From: Cyanobacteria bacterium UBA6984
GTDB taxonomy: Bacteria; Cyanobacteriota; Vampirovibrionia; Gastranaerophilales; Gastranaerophilaceae
Reading direction: 5' to 3'
DNA length: 27,612 bases
Assembly (NCBI GenBank): GCA_002450015.1
Contig: DJYG01000049.1
Coordinates: forward strand, 1 to 27,612
Part shown: positions 16,464 through 23,780 of the stretch, piece after piece
Numbering within the stretch: the first letter of the stretch is position 1
Layout: every line of letters starts with the position of its first letter
Notes under the pieces: model-generated
What the model saw: the letters and a program-made list of their open reading frames with translations, nothing else
Databases searched by the model: none
Told to the model about the DNA's origin: nothing
Made by a program: the position numbers and the translations under genes

Positions 16464-17435
16464 TCACGCTTTTGCCCTTATTCTTGGGTCTGTAAGTATA
16501 AGAAGAATATCTGCAATCAAGTTGCCTAAAACAAGCATAATTGCTCCAATCATCAATGATGCCATAACAAGATTAATATCTGATTTTAAAACAGCTTCAA
16601 GGATTAATCTGCCAAGACCTGGATATTGAAAAACAAATTCTGTTAAAGCAGCCCCTGATAACAAACTCGAAAATTCAAATCCTAAAAGCGTAATCATAGG
16701 ATTTACAGCATTCCGTAAGGCATGTTTAAAAATTACTTTATTTTCGCTTAATCCCTTTGCTCTTGCAAATTTTACATAATCACTATCCAAAACATCTAAT
16801 AAATTAGCTCTCATTTGTCTTTGCAAACCTGCAAGCGAAAGTGTAAATAAAACAGTTACAGGCAAAAATAAATGATGCGCTATATCAAAAAATTTTTGAA
16901 TAAAATTCATTTCATCATAATTATATGACGTCAAACCACCAACCGGAAACCAACCTGATTTAACGGCAAAAATTAACATTAAAATAGCAAAGAAAAATGA
17001 CGGAATTGCCATACCAATACTTGTAATTACAGTAAGAAATCTATCAAAAGGGGTTTTCCATTTAACCGCAGCAAGTACACCAAGAGGAACACCAACTGAC
17101 CAAGTGAGAAAAATAACTACAATTGTCAATAGCAGTGTATTTGGAATACGTTCGGCGAGTTTAACAGAAACTTTTTCCCCTGTTGTTGTTACGCCTAAAT
17201 CACCTTTTATAAAGCTTTTTGCCCATAATAAATATTGAATTGGCAAAGGTTTATCAAGTCCCATCCGTTGTTGTTCCAACTTCAAAGTTTCTTTTGATAT
17301 TGAAGGATTTAGTTTCAATTCTGCCAATGGATCAACAGGGCTTAACCTTATTATAAAAAAACTTATCATTGATACCAAAATCAATAATGGTATTGTTTGT
17401 AATACTCTCTTTGATATATAAAACAATATTTGCAT
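16464..17435 (-). CDS. oppB: Oligopeptide/nickel-type ABC transporter permease (OppB/DppB family)
   Basis: Permease of 323 aa with an N-terminal helix (YISKRVLQTIPLLILVSMIS), a periplasmic loop holding RLSPVDPLAELKLNPSI and QQRMGLDKPLPIQYLLW, and the BPD_transp_1 domain. The loop that contacts the ATPase is DYVKFARAKGLSENKVIFKH (about 219-238), followed by ALRNAVNPMITLLG and FVFQYPGLGRLILEAV, all OppB/DppB signatures. The start codon shares one base with the oppA stop (TAATG), so translation is probably coupled. Substrate (peptide, nickel or other) cannot be read from the permease. Confidence 0.94.
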   Translation of the reverse strand: MQILFYISKRVLQTIPLLILVSMISFFIIRLSPVDPLAELKLNPSISKETLKLEQQRMGLDKPLPIQYLLWAKSFIKGDLGVTTTGEKVSVKLAERIPNTLLLTIVVIFLTWSVGVPLGVLAAVKWKTPFDRFLTVITSIGMAIPSFFFAILMLIFAVKSGWFPVGGLTSYNYDEMNFIQKFFDIAHHLFLPVTVLFTLSLAGLQRQMRANLLDVLDSDYVKFARAKGLSENKVIFKHALRNAVNPMITLLGFEFSSLLSGAALTEFVFQYPGLGRLILEAVLKSDINLVMASLMIGAIMLVLGNLIADILLILTDPRIRAKA

Positions 17436-19276
17436 TAATTGTTATCCTCATATATTTCTTCAATGTTGTATGTTATACCTGAAAGTTGCGACGGATAAAT
17501 ATTTTTAAATTTTTTTCTTAATGCCACAATTCTAATCGGTGAATATAAGTATATTATCGGTTTTTCATCATAAATTATTTTTTGATATTCATCATACAAC
17601 TTTTTTCTTTCTGAAAAATTTGTTTTTAGTGCGGCTGAATCAAATATTTCATCAAGTTTTTTTTCAAATGGAAGCCTGTTATCTATTTTAGAAATTTCAG
17701 TTCTTTGATTAAATAAATGCAAAGAACCGTCAGAATGCCAAACATTTTTTCCGTCATGCGGTTCAAGAGGAGAACCTGTAAGCCCCATTATTATCATATC
17801 CCAATCAAATGTTGTTGTCATTTTGTTTACAAGAGTATTGAATTCAATTGGTTTATAGTTAACACGCATTCCTAAGTCTTCTAAATCCTGCTTAACCATT
17901 ACACCTATGGCTTCTCTTTCTGTATTACCTGCATTTGTATATAAATCAAATTCTACTCTTTCTCCAAATTTATCATACAAATTTTTATTGGAATTCAATC
18001 TAAAACCACTTTTTTGTAATAATTCTTTTGATTTTAATAAATTCCTTTCGTGTCCTTTTATATTTTTATTAAGAAAAATAGAATTTAAACTTTCGGCTGT
18101 AAATAATGGTTTTGCAAGTCCATTTGCAATATTTTGAACCATATTTTTTCTATCTAGAGCATAATCAATTGCTGTTCTGAAATTTTTATCTCTAAACCAA
18201 AATTGTTTTTCAGGGTTAACATAATATTCGCCATCAGAGTTTTTACGAGTATTTAAATTTATTGCAAGAAACATTGTACCGGTATCAGGTCCAAGATTAT
18301 ATATTTTGTAATCAGAATTTGCTTCTTTTAATTTATACGGCGCAACATTTGAACCTCTCAAAGATATTACATCTATTTCGTGTCCTTCAAATTTTAATAT
18401 TTCATTATTCAAATCGCCGACAATCAAATAAACTAATTTATTTAAATAAGGTAATTGTTTATTTTCAGTATTTATAATGTAATAATTTGGATTTCGTTCG
18501 AAAACTACTCTTTGTGCGGCTTTATACTCTTTCAACCTAAAAGCACCGCTTGTTACAAATTTTTCAGGCGGAGTATTTGTTGAATAAAACATATCAAAAG
18601 CTTTTGCACCTTGTTTTGTAATTGGTTCAAATATGTGTTTTGGAGCAATTTGAGATGCCATTAATCTTAAAAATGGTGAAAACGGTTTTATAATTGAAAA
18701 TTTAACCGTATAATCATCTATTTTTTCAACTTTTGGTAATTTTCCGTCAATCATAACTGCATCACGTGTAGATGTATTTCCGAGTCCTGCAAGAATAATT
18801 TCATTCCAGGTAAATACGACATCATCTGCTGTTATTGGTTTACCATCAGACCATTTAATACCATGCCTTAAATTAACAATATATGTTTTACCGTCCTTTG
18901 TTTTGTATGATTTCGCGAGTTTTGGAACAATTTGACCATCTTTTGGAGATGTTGTAAAAAGACTATCAAACATTAATCCTGACATTGAAGATGATGTGGC
19001 ATCTTTTGAAGTAAATGGATTAAATGTTTTTGGTCCTTCACCAATTGTACTTTCTATTAATTCTCCGCCAAACTTTCCTATTGATGCTTGCGATTGAAGG
19101 TAATCCACTCCGTTTAGTGTTACATTTTTTTGTTCGGATGGAAATGTAAAATTAGTTTCACTTCTTACAACATTTTGTTTAATTTTTTCTTCTTCAGGTA
19201 CATCTCGTTTTATACATGCTTTTAGAAAAAATATCAAAAAGATTATTATAAAAATAATATAAATTTTTTGTTTCAT
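17435..19276 (-). CDS. oppA: Peptide-type ABC transporter substrate-binding lipoprotein (SBP family 5, OppA-like)
   Basis: A 613-aa extracytoplasmic binding protein. The N-terminus is a lipoprotein signal: positive start, hydrophobic core IIFIIIFLIFF, then lipobox LKAC with lipidated C21. Family 5 features include EGPKTFNPFTSKDATS, the KDGKTYIVNLRHGIKWSDGK segment and ADDVVFTWNEI. Later come APYKLKEANSDYKIYNLGPD, FRTAIDYALDRKNMVQNIA and VMVKQDLEDLGMRVNYKPIE. It captures peptides or similar ligands for the OppBC channel. It is the first gene of the opp-mgtC-tpr run. No convincing ribosome site precedes the ATG. A weak hairpin separates it from the 186-aa secreted-protein gene upstream. Confidence 0.93.
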   Translation of the reverse strand: MKQKIYIIFIIIFLIFFLKACIKRDVPEEEKIKQNVVRSETNFTFPSEQKNVTLNGVDYLQSQASIGKFGGELIESTIGEGPKTFNPFTSKDATSSSMSGLMFDSLFTTSPKDGQIVPKLAKSYKTKDGKTYIVNLRHGIKWSDGKPITADDVVFTWNEIILAGLGNTSTRDAVMIDGKLPKVEKIDDYTVKFSIIKPFSPFLRLMASQIAPKHIFEPITKQGAKAFDMFYSTNTPPEKFVTSGAFRLKEYKAAQRVVFERNPNYYIINTENKQLPYLNKLVYLIVGDLNNEILKFEGHEIDVISLRGSNVAPYKLKEANSDYKIYNLGPDTGTMFLAINLNTRKNSDGEYYVNPEKQFWFRDKNFRTAIDYALDRKNMVQNIANGLAKPLFTAESLNSIFLNKNIKGHERNLLKSKELLQKSGFRLNSNKNLYDKFGERVEFDLYTNAGNTEREAIGVMVKQDLEDLGMRVNYKPIEFNTLVNKMTTTFDWDMIIMGLTGSPLEPHDGKNVWHSDGSLHLFNQRTEISKIDNRLPFEKKLDEIFDSAALKTNFSERKKLYDEYQKIIYDEKPIIYLYSPIRIVALRKKFKNIYPSQLSGITYNIEEIYEDNN

Positions 19277-19313
19277 GATATTACGTTAACACAAAATTAT
19301 TTATTTTTTATAA

Positions 19314-19326
19314 CCCGCTTTGCGGA
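19314..19326. terminator. Weak hairpin between the secreted-protein gene and oppA
   Basis: CCCGC-TTT-GCGGA flanked on the plus side by TTTTT. It lies just past the stop of the minus-strand gene at 19337. On the minus strand its tail (TTATAAAAAA) is poor in T, so termination in that direction may be incomplete and oppA may receive read-through. Confidence 0.35.
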
Positions 19327-19336
19327 TTTTTATTAA

Positions 19337-19897
19337 TTAATATTTAGTATATGCGTAAGCATTAAATTTCATCGAACCATATATAAATTTTAAAACATTA
19401 TTTCCGACATCTTCAACTTTTATAAAATTAATTTCTTCTTGATTAAAATCATCATTTGTTTCTATTGCAGGAATTTTTCCGACAACATTGTATGCTTGGC
19501 AAAGATTTAAATAAACTTTTCCATTAACTTTTGTACCTACAACTTTATAGTGACCGACAGGTATCTCAACTTCGCCAACTTTTAAAGGAATTGTAAGATT
19601 AAGTAGTGGATATTGTTCATCAAATTTGCTAAGAAAATCACTTTCGCTGCCTCCGCTGCCTTTCATCAACATTTGTCCTGCTTTTTTTTCTGCTCTTATT
19701 TTTTTAGCATTTTTTCTTTTTTCAAGCTCTTTTACAATTGCTTCATATTCAGAATTTTTAATTATTTTCTGTCCATCCCATGCGTTTTCCATTTCAGAAA
19801 GCGTACTCCAATCCTTTCCGCTGCTAATTTCATCCGCAAATACTGCCGATGAAAAAATCATCAATATAGATAATAGACAAGTTAATTTATTTCGCAT
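19337..19897 (-). CDS. Secreted or periplasmic protein of unknown function
   Basis: A 186-aa protein with a clear Sec signal peptide: MRNKL, a hydrophobic core LLSILMIFSSAV, and a cleavage site after VFA (residue 21), before DEISS. The mature part has a charged helix (about 52-78, ELEKRKNAKKIRAEKKAG) and then a beta-rich domain with LTIPLKVGEVEIPVGHYKVV and GSMKFNAYAY. I do not recognise the family. It has two features of an exported binding or envelope protein, but no catalytic motif. The predicted promoter (19906-19933) is so close to the ATG that the message may be nearly leaderless, and no Shine-Dalgarno is visible. Possibly first in line before oppA. Confidence 0.8.
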   Translation of the reverse strand: MRNKLTCLLSILMIFSSAVFADEISSGKDWSTLSEMENAWDGQKIIKNSEYEAIVKELEKRKNAKKIRAEKKAGQMLMKGSGGSESDFLSKFDEQYPLLNLTIPLKVGEVEIPVGHYKVVGTKVNGKVYLNLCQAYNVVGKIPAIETNDDFNQEEINFIKVEDVGNNVLKFIYGSMKFNAYAYTKY

Positions 19898-19905
19898 ATA
19901 CTTAC

Positions 19906-19933
19906 ACTATAATAATTTTTTAGGAAAAGTAAA
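19906..19933 (-). promoter_or_regulatory. Candidate promoter for the secreted-protein gene, with overlapping plus-strand -10
   Basis: On the minus strand, TTTACT (19928-19933), 16 bp, TATAGT (19906-19911), ending only 8 nt before the ATG. The plus strand carries TATAAT at 19908-19913, overlapping it, and this may serve the TPR gene at 19988. The two divergent genes may therefore compete for polymerase. Confidence 0.4.
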
Positions 19934-19987
19934 CATTTTCAAAAAAAATTACATCAAGGATAGGATTGGAAAATAAAAAGGATTTTC

Positions 19988-21637
19988 ATGTCATTTAGCG
20001 CTATTGTATTTTTTGTAGTTGTATTCATTTTGGTAATATATCTGGCATACCTGATTATCACAACAGAATCAGGTTCTAAAAAAAAGCAGCTTCAAATATC
20101 TAAAAAAGATATTCTTGAACAAGCTGAATTACTTTTGAAACACAAAAAGTACAAACTGGTTGAAAAGCTTGCAAAAAAGTATCTTGAAACCAATCCTGAA
20201 CATTACAAATTACGTGCAGTTTTAGCTAAAGCTTTGTATTATGATGATAATATTTACGAAGCTATAAAATCTTGTATAGTTGTTTTAAATAAAGAAGAAG
20301 ATAATTATGAAATAAAAATTCTTCTTGCAAGATGTTACAAAAAAATAAATCAAACATCTAAAGCAATTAATGAACTTCAAGAAGTTATTGAAAAAAATAG
20401 TGATAATATGACAGCACTTAAAGAACTTAGCGAATTGTATATAGAAACAAATCAAAAAGTTCCAGCAATTAAAACATTAAAACAGCTTGAAAATTTAACA
20501 GAAAACAATCTTGAACTTACAGAAATTAAAACAAAAATTGCTGATTTGAATATCGAATTAGAAAATTATCCGGAAGCTTTTGATGAACTAAACGGAATTT
20601 TAGAAATTTATCCGGAAGATACTGAAACGCATAAAAAACTTATTGAACTATATATAAAAGTTCAAAATAACGAACGTGCCATTGCTGATTGTGAAGAACT
20701 TCTTGCAGTAAATGAAAATAACAGTCTTAGTTTATGGCTTTTAAATAATTTAATAAACTTATGTTATTTGCAAAAAGATATTGAAAAAACAATGGAATAT
20801 GCAAAAAAATTATTAGAACATCCATTTGCAGATAAAGTTAAAACAAAAACATATATAGCTAAAATATTAATTGCAAGCGGAAAGGAAGACGAAGGGCTTG
20901 CAATGCTAAATGAACTTGCAGAAAATAATAAAGAAAATATTGAAATAAAACGTTTAATGATTGAAACGTATGAAGATAAGAATGATTATGTTCCTGCAAT
21001 TGAATTATTTAAAGAAATATTAGATTTAGTAAGTCCTCTTGATGTAAAAGGTATTCATACTGAAATGAGTAATCTTTTTGTTAAATGGGCAAAATATCTG
21101 TTTGAAAATCAAGAAATTAATGAATGTTTTAAAATATTTTCACTAGCAAGTCAATATGACAATGAAAACCCTGAAATATACTACGAACTTGGTCAAGTAA
21201 ATTCTTTTATAAAAAATTATAATGAAGCAATATTACAATATAAAAAAGCAATAACTCTTAATGCAAATGTAGCAAAATATTATATTGCAATTGCTGATGC
21301 ATACGAAAATATAGGTAATACTTTTGAACAAAAAACATCTTTAATAACTGCATCAAATGTTGATGAAAACAATACAGATGTATTATATAAACTTGCTTTG
21401 TTATACAATTCACAACACGACCAAGCAAATGAAATAAAAGTTTTAGAAAAGATAGTTGAATTAGAACCAAATCATATTGATGCAAAATACATGCTTGCAT
21501 TAATTTTAGAAAGTCAGAGCAATAGAGAAGAAGCGCTCAACTTATACAAAGAAATTGAGCGCATTAATCCTGAATATAAAAATGTACAAGAAAATATTAG
21601 AATGCTTTCTAAAGAGGATGAATCTCAGGAGCTTTAA
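19988..21637 (+). CDS. Membrane-anchored TPR repeat protein (LapB-like topology)
   Basis: A 549-aa protein with one N-terminal membrane helix (about residues 4-25, AIVFFVVVFILVIYLAYLII), then a solenoid of about 12-13 TPR-like repeats to the C-terminus. Examples are AELLLKHKKYKLVEKLAKKY, YELGQVNSFIKNYNEAILQY, and LALLYNSQHDQANEIKVLEK. Topology resembles LapB/YciM, but the rubredoxin-like CxxC domain of LapB is absent, so that name is not given. It probably acts as a membrane scaffold. AAGGA lies 6-7 nt before the ATG. The 3' end overlaps the coding end of the convergent minus-strand gene by 29 bp. It is divergent from the secreted-protein gene. Confidence 0.87.
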   Translation: MSFSAIVFFVVVFILVIYLAYLIITTESGSKKKQLQISKKDILEQAELLLKHKKYKLVEKLAKKYLETNPEHYKLRAVLAKALYYDDNIYEAIKSCIVVLNKEEDNYEIKILLARCYKKINQTSKAINELQEVIEKNSDNMTALKELSELYIETNQKVPAIKTLKQLENLTENNLELTEIKTKIADLNIELENYPEAFDELNGILEIYPEDTETHKKLIELYIKVQNNERAIADCEELLAVNENNSLSLWLLNNLINLCYLQKDIEKTMEYAKKLLEHPFADKVKTKTYIAKILIASGKEDEGLAMLNELAENNKENIEIKRLMIETYEDKNDYVPAIELFKEILDLVSPLDVKGIHTEMSNLFVKWAKYLFENQEINECFKIFSLASQYDNENPEIYYELGQVNSFIKNYNEAILQYKKAITLNANVAKYYIAIADAYENIGNTFEQKTSLITASNVDENNTDVLYKLALLYNSQHDQANEIKVLEKIVELEPNHIDAKYMLALILESQSNREEALNLYKEIERINPEYKNVQENIRMLSKEDESQEL

Positions 21638-22220
21638 TATGTTCTAAAATAGCTCCACCTATTGATTCATTAGGGTCAAACGGTGCATCTTTTTGTGGAA
21701 CAAGAATGTTGGTAACCAACATTTTCATTAAAGGTCCAAATGCATCAGGAACTAATATTCTTCTATATACACCTGATAGCATTGATTGTACATTTGGAGA
21801 ACGGTCTTCATTGAATTTTGAGAATGTACCGTAATACATTTTATCCATTCCTTTTGTACCGGCTGCTATCATTTGATTTGCAATAAACAATCCTTCTGTT
21901 TTTTCTTCTTCTGTTTTTGCCTCATTTAGCATTTTTGTTAAAGTAGGAATTGCTTTTTCTTTAGCATTTACAAATAAATCAACTTTATTTTGGTCAAATT
22001 GACAATATGGTTTTTCTTTTGTTGCCAAAATTGGTTTTTTAAATTCTACATCTTTTGGTAATTCAAAAGGCTTTTCTTCTTTTACAAATTCGTCTTTTGT
22101 TGGTTGATTTAATCCGTTCCCAATTTTTTCAACAGCCGTAATAGGAGTTTTTTGAACTTCTTGTACGTTGTTTTTAAACATAATTCGTTTAATTGGATTT
22201 GTAATTGCTTGAATTTTCAT
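21609..22220 (-). CDS. Unknown protein, paralog 1 of a tandem pair
   Basis: A 203-aa protein of a family I do not recognise. Residues about 69-197 match the neighbour at 22242-22748 at roughly 60% identity by eye. Shared blocks are FDQNKVD, AKTEEE, GTKG, NVQ, LSGVYR, PDAFGPL and FDPNE, then GGA. The shared region reads as short amphipathic helices (KAIPTLTKMLNEA, LFIANQMIAAG), like HEAT or armadillo repeats, which would make a binding scaffold rather than an enzyme. The N-terminal 60 residues are poorly conserved, rich in Lys, Glu and Pro, except for a short start MKIQAITNPI shared with the neighbour. GGAAAG precedes the ATG. It is the third gene of the riboswitch-led operon, 21 bp after its paralog. 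Confidence 0.85.
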   Translation of the reverse strand: MKIQAITNPIKRIMFKNNVQEVQKTPITAVEKIGNGLNQPTKDEFVKEEKPFELPKDVEFKKPILATKEKPYCQFDQNKVDLFVNAKEKAIPTLTKMLNEAKTEEEKTEGLFIANQMIAAGTKGMDKMYYGTFSKFNEDRSPNVQSMLSGVYRRILVPDAFGPLMKMLVTNILVPQKDAPFDPNESIGGAILEHIKAPEIHPL

Positions 22221-22241
22221 TTTTCTTTCCTTTTCCTTATA

Positions 22242-22748
22242 TTATTTACTATTATTTTTCTTACTTTGTTTTACTGCATCTCTTAAATATTCAATAACAG
22301 CACCGCCAACTTCTTCATTTGGGTCAAAGTTTGATTTTGGCGGATTTATAAAATTATTACACATCATTTTAACCAAAGGTCCAAATGCATCAGGATTAAG
22401 TGTTTTTCTGTAAACACCTGATAAAAATGTTTGAACATTAGCAGAACGAGAATCATTAAATCTTGAAAAAGCTTTGTAATATAAATCACCAATGCCTTTT
22501 GTGCCGCCATCAATCATTCTATCCGCTATATACAGACCCTCAACTATTTCTTCTTCTGTTTTTGCATTTTGAAGCATATTTGTAAGTTTTGGTAATGCTC
22601 TTTCTTTATTTTTTACAAAAACATCCACTTTATTTTGGTCAAAAATACAGTAAGGTCTATTTTTAATAGGCATTTCGGCTTTTTTATAACCCATGCTATC
22701 TATTAAAAATAATTTTGCTATTGGACTTGTAATTTTATCTACTTGCAT
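22242..22748 (-). CDS. Unknown protein, paralog 2 of a tandem pair
   Basis: A 168-aa protein, second gene of the operon, paralogous to the following gene over residues about 29-155. It is shorter because the variable N-terminal linker is nearly absent. The start (MQVDKITSPIAK) again resembles the short N-terminal pattern of its paralog. The tail is Lys/Asn/Ser rich (KQSKKNNSK). No membrane helix, signal peptide or catalytic motif is seen. The ATG shares one base with the preceding gene's stop (TAATG), so translation is probably coupled to the Cys/His-motif protein, and the two products may work together. Confidence 0.85.
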   Translation of the reverse strand: MQVDKITSPIAKLFLIDSMGYKKAEMPIKNRPYCIFDQNKVDVFVKNKERALPKLTNMLQNAKTEEEIVEGLYIADRMIDGGTKGIGDLYYKAFSRFNDSRSANVQTFLSGVYRKTLNPDAFGPLVKMMCNNFINPPKSNFDPNEEVGGAVIEYLRDAVKQSKKNNSK

Positions 22749-23482
22749 TAACTGCCCTTATCCTTATTCTTTTCGACCTGTTCTTTTTTATGATTATCAT
22801 AAGATTGAGTTGTTTTTGTTATCTTATTATATAAATCATTGATAAATGTCTTAATTTCAAATGTTCTTTTTTCTTCTTCTATTTCTTTTTCTTCATCAGT
22901 TGCATGGTTGCTTTCATCAACTTGGAAGAGTAATTGGACTTTCTTTTTGAAATTTGAGAGTGCTTCTGAAATTTTCTTTTCTACTGAATTTTTCATCTCT
23001 CCAAACATTGCATTTAATTTATCTTGAATATCAAAAATTTTCTGTCGAATATTTTCCATTGCCTTCATAATATTAACAGGAACATCTTTTAATGCATTTA
23101 GCATAGGTGCGGCAATCTTATTCAAAACAAATGTAACCGGTTTTGCCACAGAAGAAGGCAAATTATTCGCAATTACAGCTGCTAATTGTGCTATTTTTTG
23201 AGAAACATTCATCATTGTTGTTTCAAATTTCGCGATTTGCAAAAGTCTATTTTCCTGAGCTTGAGCATTTAACTGCTTTTGCAACTTTGCAGCTCTCATC
23301 ATTGCACCAATAGCAGCACACTCATTCCAGCTCATTTCACCCGGTTTTGCTGAAAAATCCGCCTTTTTTTGTGATGCTCCACCCATACCGCCTGAACATA
23401 TAGGACATGCTCCATGGGGTAATCCATGAGGACAAGTTCCGCTATTTACTGTATTTGCTGATTGTACACCTGCGACAGGCAT
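22748..23482 (-). CDS. Unknown protein with an N-terminal Cys/His metal-knuckle motif, under a cobalamin riboswitch
   Basis: A 244-aa protein, first gene of the riboswitch-led operon. Residues 17-29 read CPHGLPHGACPIC, giving C17, H19, H23, C26 and C29, a likely zinc or other metal site, followed by a glycine-rich linker (SGGMGG). Residues 50-110 are helical and Ala/Gln rich (MMRAAKLQKQLNAQAQENRL). Residues 125-190 form amphipathic helices with coiled-coil character (KAMENIRQKIFDIQDKLNAM). The C-terminus is very charged (EEKEIEEEKRTFE ... KNKDKGS). There is no signal peptide. I know no function for this family. AAAAGGA lies 12 nt before the ATG, a long spacing. The leader carries a cobalamin aptamer, the only functional clue. 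Confidence 0.85.
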   Translation of the reverse strand: MPVAGVQSANTVNSGTCPHGLPHGACPICSGGMGGASQKKADFSAKPGEMSWNECAAIGAMMRAAKLQKQLNAQAQENRLLQIAKFETTMMNVSQKIAQLAAVIANNLPSSVAKPVTFVLNKIAAPMLNALKDVPVNIMKAMENIRQKIFDIQDKLNAMFGEMKNSVEKKISEALSNFKKKVQLLFQVDESNHATDEEKEIEEEKRTFEIKTFINDLYNKITKTTQSYDNHKKEQVEKNKDKGS

Positions 23483-23599
23483 ATTTTACACGTATCCTTT
23501 TCACTTCTTAGATGCTTCTAACACTTATCATTGGGGTTCGGGTAATTATTCTATTTAATAATTAAGCCTTAACTTTGTATCCGAAGTTTGGCGATAAGT
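23483..23599 (-). promoter_or_regulatory. Putative expression platform of the cobalamin riboswitch
   Basis: Between the aptamer and the start codon three nested pairs can form (given as plus-strand positions): 23523-23529 with 23593-23599 (ACTTATC/GATAAGT), 23537-23541 with 23581-23585 (TTCGG/CCGAA), and 23543-23550 with 23557-23564 (an 8-bp AT stem). The middle pair uses bases of the B12 box, so this fold and the ligand-bound aptamer appear mutually exclusive. A small hairpin (TTAGA-AGCA-TCTAA) follows just before the Shine-Dalgarno. There is no T-run, so control of translation is more likely than termination. Confidence 0.5.
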
Positions 23600-23690
23600 T
23601 ACATGAAAGACCTTCCAATCTTTCCGGAGTGTTCCGACTTTTACGGCTGCGGCACAGTTGAAGATATTCACTTCATTTCCTCTGACACAA
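23573..23690 (-). promoter_or_regulatory. Cobalamin (B12) riboswitch aptamer
   Basis: Read on the minus strand, the conserved core of the B12 aptamer appears in order. The P2 5' strand is TTGTGTC (23684-23690). P4 is TGAAG with loop TGAATAT and CTTCA, matching the usual GGTGAAAATCC. P5 is CTGTGCCGCAGCCGTAA (23641-23657), close to the classical CTGTGCCCGCAACTGTAA. P6 is CACTCCGG ... TTGGAAGG (23611-23631), matching CCACTG ... GGGAAGG. The B12 box resembles TTCGGATACAAAG (23573-23585). The P2 strand can pair with GATACAA of the B12 box with one wobble. It leads directly into the gene at 23482. Such aptamers bind cobalamins and usually repress B12 uptake, synthesis or bypass genes. Confidence 0.87.
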
Positions 23691-23691
23691 T

Positions 23692-23699
23692 GCTATAAT
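23692..23699 (+). promoter_or_regulatory. Extended -10 promoter for the acyltransferase gene
   Basis: TGC-TATAAT at 23692-23699 is an extended -10 element with no good -35. It is placed about 80 bp before the acyltransferase start. It abuts the 5' end of the minus-strand riboswitch, so the two divergent transcription units share this short promoter zone. The minus strand has TTGACG at 23713-23718 as a possible -35, with TATTATAGC after it, but the spacing is short. Confidence 0.45.
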
Positions 23700-23780
23700 A
23701 AACTTTTTTTATCGTCAATGCATGTATTAAGAATTTTTAATATACTTTAAATTTTAAATTTACTGTTATAAAATGGAGAT

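Noticed and set aside
19988..21637. Naming the TPR protein LapB/YciM.
   Set aside because: The topology fits, but the C-terminal rubredoxin-like zinc domain is missing.
23507..23529. On the minus strand GATAAGTGTTAGAAGCATCTAAG resembles a segment near the 3' end of 23S rRNA.
   Set aside because: The match is only about 20 bases, flanking sequence does not continue the rRNA, and the segment is explained by a small hairpin in the riboswitch leader. Treated as coincidence.
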